A stretch of DNA of 12,455 nucleotides, taken from NCBI GenBank assembly GCA_900541905.1, contig UQLQ01000038.1, positions 1-12,455 on the forward strand, given 5' to 3'. Each line of letters begins with the position of its first letter. Position 1 is the stretch's first letter. Shown here in pieces: positions 1-4,510 of the stretch. Position numbers and translations under genes: made by a program. Origin of the DNA: an uncultured Oscillospiraceae bacterium. Its GTDB lineage: Bacteria; Bacillota; Clostridia; Oscillospirales; Acutalibacteraceae. The notes beneath the pieces were generated by a model. It did not search any database. It saw nothing but the letters and a program-made list of their open reading frames with translations, and had not been told where the DNA came from.

Positions 1-6
1 ATCTTT

Positions 7-195
7 CTAATTATCGTATCTAATGGGATAAAAGCCTCTTGCTTGCTGCGCTAAAACCATTGATATGACTGGATTTTTCCAAGTCCTATAATTACACTCC
101 GACCACGTCGGAGCAAGCTTTTGTATCGCTTGCTCTTTTTTTGCAAAAATCAGAGCGCGCTCACGCCGCTGCTCCTCCTCTCCGCAAAAAGTCAC
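7..195 (-). CDS. Doubtful small ORF, 62 codons
   Basis: A 62-codon frame with a GTG start and a possible AGGTGA ribosome binding site about 8 bases upstream. The product would be basic and Arg/Glu/Lys-rich near the start, with no signal peptide, membrane segment or domain that I recognise. Against it, the frame runs antisense through a strong plus-strand hairpin-plus-T-run at 111-142, and its 5' half lies in an unusually GC-rich patch. It may be a dispersed non-coding repeat that happens to be open, or a genuine small hypothetical gene. I assign no function. Confidence 0.2.
   Translation of the reverse strand: MTFCGEEEQRRERALIFAKKEQAIQKLAPTWSECNYRTWKNPVISMVLAQQARGFYPIRYDN
97..113 (+). other. 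Hairpin overlapping the following terminator stem
   Basis: A perfect 7-bp stem, CTCCGAC (97-103) with GTCGGAG (107-113), closes a 3-nt loop. Its last three bases (111-113) are also the first three bases of the terminator stem that follows, so in RNA the two cannot both form fully. That is the geometry of an attenuator, but no gene that it would control is visible here. Confidence 0.45.
111..142 (+). terminator. Intrinsic terminator with T7 tail
   Basis: GAGCAAGC (111-118) pairs perfectly with GCTTGCTC (128-135) around a 9-nt loop. Seven T residues (136-142) follow directly. This is a standard rho-independent terminator for plus-strand transcription, presumably ending a transcript that began left of the window. 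Confidence 0.65.
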
Positions 196-322
196 GCTCA
201 GCTCACCTGCTCAGTTGCAAGCGCTCTCGCGGCGGTTCGCTGTCGCTACCAACTTTTTGCGGGTTCAAATCCACCGCCCAAAAATGGGGTGGCATCTCTT
301 TTGCTACGTCTTGACAGTCGAG
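143..322. other. GC-rich patch, no gene recognised
   Basis: This stretch is clearly richer in G and C than its surroundings, especially 155-262. It carries an 11-bp perfect inverted repeat, CCGCAAAAAGT at 182-192 and its complement at 252-262. A short tRNA T-arm-like string occurs near 260-275, but no tRNA can be folded around it. The composition suggests a different origin from the flanking AT-rich DNA, for example a dispersed repeat or a remnant of a mobile element. Confidence 0.3.
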
Positions 323-352
323 AGCCTCGATACGCAATTCGCGTTCGAGGCT
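323..352. other. Strong hairpin
   Basis: AGCCTCGA (323-330) pairs with TCGAGGCT (345-352), and ACGC (332-335) with GCGT (341-344) extends the stem past a single unpaired T. The loop is five bases. Only a weak T-rich stretch follows on the plus strand, so it could be a poor terminator or a structured element of the repeat-like region. Confidence 0.4.
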
Positions 353-410
353 TTGTTTATGGTTTTATACTTGCGTCTATAATGGACATTTTTTGCGGCG
401 TAAATCTATC

Positions 411-457
411 AAACTGAGCCTAGATATAATTTGCGTTTTGGACTCAGTTTTTATTTT
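411..457 (+). terminator. Terminator-like hairpin
   Basis: AAACTGAG (411-418) pairs with CTCAGTTT (443-450), with CC/GG continuing the stem past a bulge. A roughly 20-nt loop lies between the arms, and a T-rich tail (448-457) follows. The shape fits a rho-independent terminator on the plus strand, although the loop is long. Confidence 0.45.
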
Positions 458-497
458 ACTCGTGTTTATTGCTGGTATTTTTTGTAGCGTACACGCA

Positions 498-548
498 AAG
501 GAAAAACCGCGTAACTAGGTTATATGGCTTAGTCACGCGGTTTTCCTT
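498..548. terminator. Long A-rich/T-rich hairpin, possibly bidirectional terminator
   Basis: The left arm (498-512, ending ACCGCGT) pairs with the right arm (535-548, beginning ACGCGG) over 14 bp with one bulged A. ACTA/TAGT can extend the stem inward. The A-run on the left arm and T-run on the right arm are typical of terminators that work in both directions. No gene adjoins it in this window, so its client transcript is unknown. Confidence 0.45.
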
Positions 549-806
549 GTATTATATTCATTGGACAAACTTAGAAAATAACCTTAAAGTCTATAGAATG
601 TAATACATGCAACACAGATTTTCTTTTACACATTTAAAGTTCTGAAAAGTAGTTATTTTTGTCTTTCGGTCATCTGGTGCATGGATATAAATTATTTGCA
701 GTGTTTCTCGAGACTTTCCTTGGTATATTTTTCTTCATATTGTTTTGAAGATTGTATTTTATGTTTTATTGTAATTAAGAAATAGAATATGAAAATTAGA
801 AATGAA
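549..806. other. AT-rich intergenic stretch
   Basis: I see no open frame with a ribosome binding site, no RNA gene and no convincing promoter here. It separates the repeat-like left end from the terminator of the minus-strand helicase gene. Confidence 0.5.
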
Positions 807-847
807 TAAGGCCTAGATGCTATGTAATTATTTGCATCTAGGCCTTA
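807..847 (-). terminator. Terminator of the PHP-helicase gene
   Basis: A perfect 14-bp stem, TAAGGCCTAGATGC (807-820) with its exact complement (834-847), surrounds a 13-nt AT-only loop. It begins 28 bases beyond the stop codon of the minus-strand gene. Read on the minus strand, a short T-rich stretch follows. Position and stem strength make it the likely 3' end of that transcript, although the T-tract is modest. Confidence 0.6.
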
Positions 848-874
848 TGATAATGTATTGTTATATCGGTTAAA

Positions 875-3800
875 TTAGAACAGACTTAACTGTTCTGCAG
901 GTTGTTCACGACGTTTTACAGTTTCTCTTTTTATGGTGTTTGGCAGCTCGGATAAAAATGAAGAAGGTTCGGCTCCATAGGTAAGAATTAATTCCTCACG
1001 GGCTCTGGTCATTCCTACATAAAATAAACGTCGTTCTTCTTCAATATCCGCAGGGTGCTTTGTAGACTCTAATGGCAATATTCCAGACTTGATGCCGGAC
1101 ACAAATACAGCAGGGAATTCAAGACCCTTACTGCCATGTAATGTCATAAGATGTACAGCGCCTGCTTTCCAGTTTTTTGCAGTCGTACGGCTGATATCCG
1201 CTTCTTGCCCAAGAACCAGTGCATTCCATAATTCTTCCAGATTGGCATGAAACACGGCTGTATTTTTCAGTTTTTCCAATGCAGAGGAGGAACCGTATTT
1301 TTCTTCCCATTGCTGCACCAATTTCCATGGCTTTTCTTTTTGTATCAGTGGAAGCCATGCTTCTATTCGCTCTAACATTTGAAGCAGTGTTTCGTATCCC
1401 TGAAAATCATATTGCAGAGTTTCTAGGTTCCATTCTGCCTGATGAGAGCATGTCTTCTGGGTATATTCTATTAAATCAGAAGGGCAGTTCCACAGTAATT
1501 TTAAAGCAGTACGCAGTGCTGCCATATCTCCTGGATCTTGCAAACAACGGAAAAATGACAGAAGACCGCGTACATCATCTGTATTTAAAAAGTCTTCGCG
1601 ACCGCTTATAATACACGGTATGTCGTCATGTCGCAAACATTTTTCTATCAATTCTAATTGTCTGTGAGTGCGGCAAAGAACTGCAATATCAGAAAAAGAA
1701 CGCATGTGCTGTGTATGTCCCAGAGACTGTGCTTCCAGCATATCCACGCCTCCTGTCATACGGCTGATTTCTTTTGCAATCCAAATGCCTTCTGAAAAAT
1801 CATCTGCGGTCTGTACCAATCTGACTGCAATACCTGATGTTTGATTCGGAGTTAATAAACGTGGTTTGCCGGGATTATGTTCAATTACAGGTACCGCTGT
1901 TTGCAGAATTTCCGGAGAGGAACGATAGTTCTGAACCAAACGAATGATATTGATATCAGGAGAATCCTCTTCCAACCGTTCAAAGCATCGTCCGCTGGAA
2001 CCGCGGAATCCATAAATGGATTGGTCAGGGTCTCCAATCACAAAAAGATTTTTTCCGCTTTTATTCCATTTTTGAACCAGCTGATATTGAAGGTCATTGA
2101 TATCCTGAAATTCATCCACCAGTAAATGAGTAAATTGTTTTTGTGTGGTGATAGTTTGTTTTTGGGCTTCTAATAATAAATCGTCAAAGTCAAGTACGCC
2201 CAATTCCTGTAAACGGGAACAATATGAATCATATAATTCTTCAGATAATTCGGCAGTTTCAAATGATGCTCCGTTTTTAATCTGCGACACTGCCTGTATC
2301 AATTGTTTGGCATTTTCCTTTCGATTTTGTGTTTGCAATATTTCTTCCGCTATTTCTATTGCCTCGCCTTCACTGATAAGGCGTACATCTCCCAAAAGCT
2401 TCAGACAAATTGCATGGAAAGTTCCAATGGTCATACGTGATATAGCACGTTTTCCTCCCAAACGTTGCTCCAATCTATGGCGCATTTCCGTTGCTGCTTG
2501 GTTGGTAAAAGTGACTGCGGTAATTTCTTCCGGTTTTACACCTTGTTCTTCTATCAGATAAGCAATACGAGATACCAACGTTTTTGTTTTTCCCGTACCG
2601 GGACCTGCAATTACCGCTACAACCCGTTGTAAATCCGATACGGCTTTTTGTTGTTCTGTATTCAAACGGTCACTTGTATTTATAATAGGAGTCTCTTCAG
2701 GTACAGGGGCGGTTGTTGTTTGTATTTTACTTTGTTGTTTGGAAGTTTTTTTCGGAACGTCTGCTCCAAATAAAGAGATTTGTCCATTTAATTGCTCTAT
2801 TTCGGATGGGCTCAATAGAGAAATCACACCGTATTCTCCGTCAAAGCCCGGTTTTCGCTCTACTTGTCCAATGCGTAAACGGCGAATACCTTCGACAATA
2901 CATGGACCTGCTGTCCGTTTGATATCTTCAATGGGAGCTTGACGTAAAATATAGAACTCAGAACCTAAAGACTGTAGCATCTCTTCATATTGCTGCTGTG
3001 TTTTTTTACTTGCTACAGACTTTCCTGTACAAGCAGCAACCACTTCCGGCAGAGGAGCCAGACTTTCAAACGGTTTGGCGTTTTCAGGACGATAGCCAAT
3101 CGGTCGGTCGGCCAATTCTTCTACACGATGTTCGACACCGATGGTGATTTTTTTACCACATACAGGGCAGATACCGCCTAACTGAGCAGTTTCAGAAGGA
3201 GTAAGACAAACATTACAGTTACGATGTCCATCTAAATGATATTTTCCTTCTTCAGGAAAGAATTCTACCGTGCCAAGAAAACCTTCTCCGGTCCGAATTG
3301 CATGAACCAATTCGGGGTAGGTAAGTCCGGTATCGAGTAGATTCGCTTCACGTCCTAATTTTGAAGGAGAGTGAGCGTCTGAATGTGAAACCAATGTAAG
3401 ATTGTTTAAAGCAGAAACACGCCAGTTCATAGGAGGGTCTGACGAAAGTCCTGTTTCTACTGCGTGGATGTGAGGGGTTAAGTCTCCGAAGCAGGCTTCT
3501 ATGCTGTCAAAACCTGAAAAAGCACCAAACATAGAAAAATGCGGTGTCCAAATATGTGCGGGGATGAACTCTGCATCCGGACAAGTTTCTAGGGTGATTT
3601 CCAGTAAATCTCGACTGTCCAGTCCTAAAATAGGACGTCCGTCAGAATGAATATTGCCGATGGCTTCTAATTTGGCGGCAAGTTCATCGGCTGCTTCTAT
3701 ACTGGGAAGTACAATTACATTGTGTACTTTTCTGGTTTTTCCATCTTTTTTATAGATGGAGCTAATTTCGCCTGTTATTACAAAACGTGGTGTTTCTCCC

Positions 3801-4027
3801 GGCACTGCATTTGGAATTCGTAAATCTTTCTTTAAAGTATAAACGCCTTCTCCGACAGGAACAAGCTGTTCTTTCAGTTCAGCACGCCATACAGGATGTG
3901 TAAAGTCACCTGTGCCTAAAAGCTGAATTCCTTTTCGCTGTGCCCACCAATCTAAGTGAGGAATGTCACAATCTTTACTGGTCGCGCGGGAAAACCGAGA
4001 ATGGATATGTAAATCGGCAATATACAT
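875..4027 (-). CDS. EndoQ-like PHP nuclease fused to UvrD/PcrA-type helicase
   Basis: This 1050-residue protein joins two DNA-repair modules. Residues 1 to about 415 match the EndoQ (TIGR00375) PHP family: DLHIHS at 5-10, GTGDFTH at 38-44, E87, H158/H163, SHSDAH at 214-219, and a zinc-finger-like CxxC pair at C271/C274 and C287/C290. Characterised EndoQ enzymes cut DNA 5' of deaminated bases and AP sites. Residues from about 453 form a superfamily 1A helicase: GPGTGKT (475-481), VDEFQD (637-642), GDPDQSIYGFRG (665-676), QNYRSS (699-704), LHGSKGLEF (963-971) and YVGMTRAREEL (1003-1013). A Thr/Lys/Pro-rich linker joins the halves. QISLF (416-420) and the C-terminal QLSLF (1046-1050) match the bacterial sliding-clamp-binding consensus. 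The ATG follows AGAAGGTGA with good spacing. The predicted job is to nick at deaminated bases and unwind from the nick. The domains are seen in the sequence; coupled action is inferred. Confidence 0.93.
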   Translation of the reverse strand: MYIADLHIHSRFSRATSKDCDIPHLDWWAQRKGIQLLGTGDFTHPVWRAELKEQLVPVGEGVYTLKKDLRIPNAVPGETPRFVITGEISSIYKKDGKTRKVHNVIVLPSIEAADELAAKLEAIGNIHSDGRPILGLDSRDLLEITLETCPDAEFIPAHIWTPHFSMFGAFSGFDSIEACFGDLTPHIHAVETGLSSDPPMNWRVSALNNLTLVSHSDAHSPSKLGREANLLDTGLTYPELVHAIRTGEGFLGTVEFFPEEGKYHLDGHRNCNVCLTPSETAQLGGICPVCGKKITIGVEHRVEELADRPIGYRPENAKPFESLAPLPEVVAACTGKSVASKKTQQQYEEMLQSLGSEFYILRQAPIEDIKRTAGPCIVEGIRRLRIGQVERKPGFDGEYGVISLLSPSEIEQLNGQISLFGADVPKKTSKQQSKIQTTTAPVPEETPIINTSDRLNTEQQKAVSDLQRVVAVIAGPGTGKTKTLVSRIAYLIEEQGVKPEEITAVTFTNQAATEMRHRLEQRLGGKRAISRMTIGTFHAICLKLLGDVRLISEGEAIEIAEEILQTQNRKENAKQLIQAVSQIKNGASFETAELSEELYDSYCSRLQELGVLDFDDLLLEAQKQTITTQKQFTHLLVDEFQDINDLQYQLVQKWNKSGKNLFVIGDPDQSIYGFRGSSGRCFERLEEDSPDINIIRLVQNYRSSPEILQTAVPVIEHNPGKPRLLTPNQTSGIAVRLVQTADDFSEGIWIAKEISRMTGGVDMLEAQSLGHTQHMRSFSDIAVLCRTHRQLELIEKCLRHDDIPCIISGREDFLNTDDVRGLLSFFRCLQDPGDMAALRTALKLLWNCPSDLIEYTQKTCSHQAEWNLETLQYDFQGYETLLQMLERIEAWLPLIQKEKPWKLVQQWEEKYGSSSALEKLKNTAVFHANLEELWNALVLGQEADISRTTAKNWKAGAVHLMTLHGSKGLEFPAVFVSGIKSGILPLESTKHPADIEEERRLFYVGMTRAREELILTYGAEPSSFLSELPNTIKRETVKRREQPAEQLSLF

Positions 4028-4059
4028 GCTGTCACCTTCTGTCTATCAAGATTAGACTC

Positions 4060-4088
4060 ATTATAATCTTTTTTGACATGCTGCGCAA
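4060..4088 (-). promoter_or_regulatory. Probable sigma-A promoter of the PHP-helicase gene
   Basis: On the minus strand, TATAAT (4065-4060) sits 17 bases from a weak -35 hexamer TTGCGC (4088-4083). It lies 32 bases upstream of the start codon. The -10 is perfect and the -35 is poor, suggesting modest constitutive expression or an activator. Confidence 0.45.
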
Positions 4089-4242
4089 TAAGGAAGATTT
4101 TTCTATAGATAGAAAAAGTTTGATTTTTTCTGTCTTGTCATATGGTAAGGCATTTTCACATAAGATAAATGTAAAGGTAATAGCAAGGCACACTTTTTAT
4201 AAACAATGTGAAATGTTGTATTTTTCCTGCTTGATTTTTCTG

Positions 4243-4271
4243 TTGACATCAGTACAGTTATCCCATATAAT
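4243..4271 (+). promoter_or_regulatory. Consensus sigma-A promoter for the leader peptide and ATPase
   Basis: TTGACA (4243-4248) and TATAAT (4266-4271) are exact consensus hexamers with the optimal 17-bp spacer. Transcription should start near 4279, giving an approximately 30-nt leader before the small ORF at 4311. Such a strong, apparently unregulated promoter suggests that control is applied after initiation, at the terminator that follows. Confidence 0.88.
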
Positions 4272-4310
4272 ATGATACAATATACAGAAGAAAGGACTAA
4301 AACGATTATT

Positions 4311-4394
4311 ATGGACGACGCCGACGGTAACGACGCTGACCAAGTTTTAATTCGTATTCATTTTTATTATTATTTATGTAAATTACAGACATGA
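4311..4394 (+). CDS. Asp-rich leader peptide (27 aa) upstream of the cation ATPase
   Basis: A 27-codon ORF lies between the consensus promoter and the terminator. It begins MDDADGNDAD: five Asp in the first ten residues, spaced somewhat like an EF-hand loop. The middle has an aromatic cluster (HFYYYL, residues 17-22). A ribosome binding site AAAGGA (4291-4296) lies 14 bases upstream, which is longer than ideal. The TGA stop (4392-4394) falls inside the 5' arm of the terminator stem, so a ribosome finishing the peptide would cover that arm. In E. coli, acidic N-terminal sequences such as MgtL destabilise translating ribosomes when Mg2+ is low. I infer a similar cation-sensing role here. Starvation for Tyr or Phe at the aromatic codons is an alternative signal. 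I recognise no named family. Confidence 0.6.
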   Translation: MDDADGNDADQVLIRIHFYYYLCKLQT

Positions 4395-4444
4395 CTTGCG
4401 CTCTTTTTTAGGAAGAGCAGCAGGTTATGTCTGTTTGTGTTTTT
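4385..4444 (+). terminator. Attenuator terminator in the ATPase leader
   Basis: ACAGACAT and following bases (4385-4403) pair with 4415-4434 in a 19-bp stem with one bulged A (4419) and two G-U pairs. The loop is U-rich and a T-rich tail (4435-4444) follows. It ends 66 bases before the ATPase start codon, so premature termination here would silence the pump. The 7-base string CAGACAT of the left arm recurs at 4460-4466. The right arm could therefore pair downstream instead, but only after polymerase has passed. Confidence 0.75.
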
Positions 4445-4510
4445 ACTGAGTTTGTCTTTCAGACATTCAAAATATCAATATTTTATTAAGAAAGGTGTGG
4501 TATATCCAAT

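Noticed and set aside
255..285. tRNA T-arm-like string (GGTTCAAATCC)
   Set aside because: The putative T-stem pairs poorly, and no acceptor, D or anticodon arm can be placed upstream or downstream with normal spacing, so it is not a tRNA gene.
4073..4078. TTGACA on the plus strand as another ATPase promoter
   Set aside because: No -10-like hexamer lies 16-18 bases downstream, while the 4243-4271 promoter is perfect.
4279..4510. Known metal riboswitch (yybP-ykoY or M-box) ahead of the ATPase
   Set aside because: I could not find the conserved cores or multi-helix layout of either class; the leader is occupied by the small ORF and one terminator hairpin.
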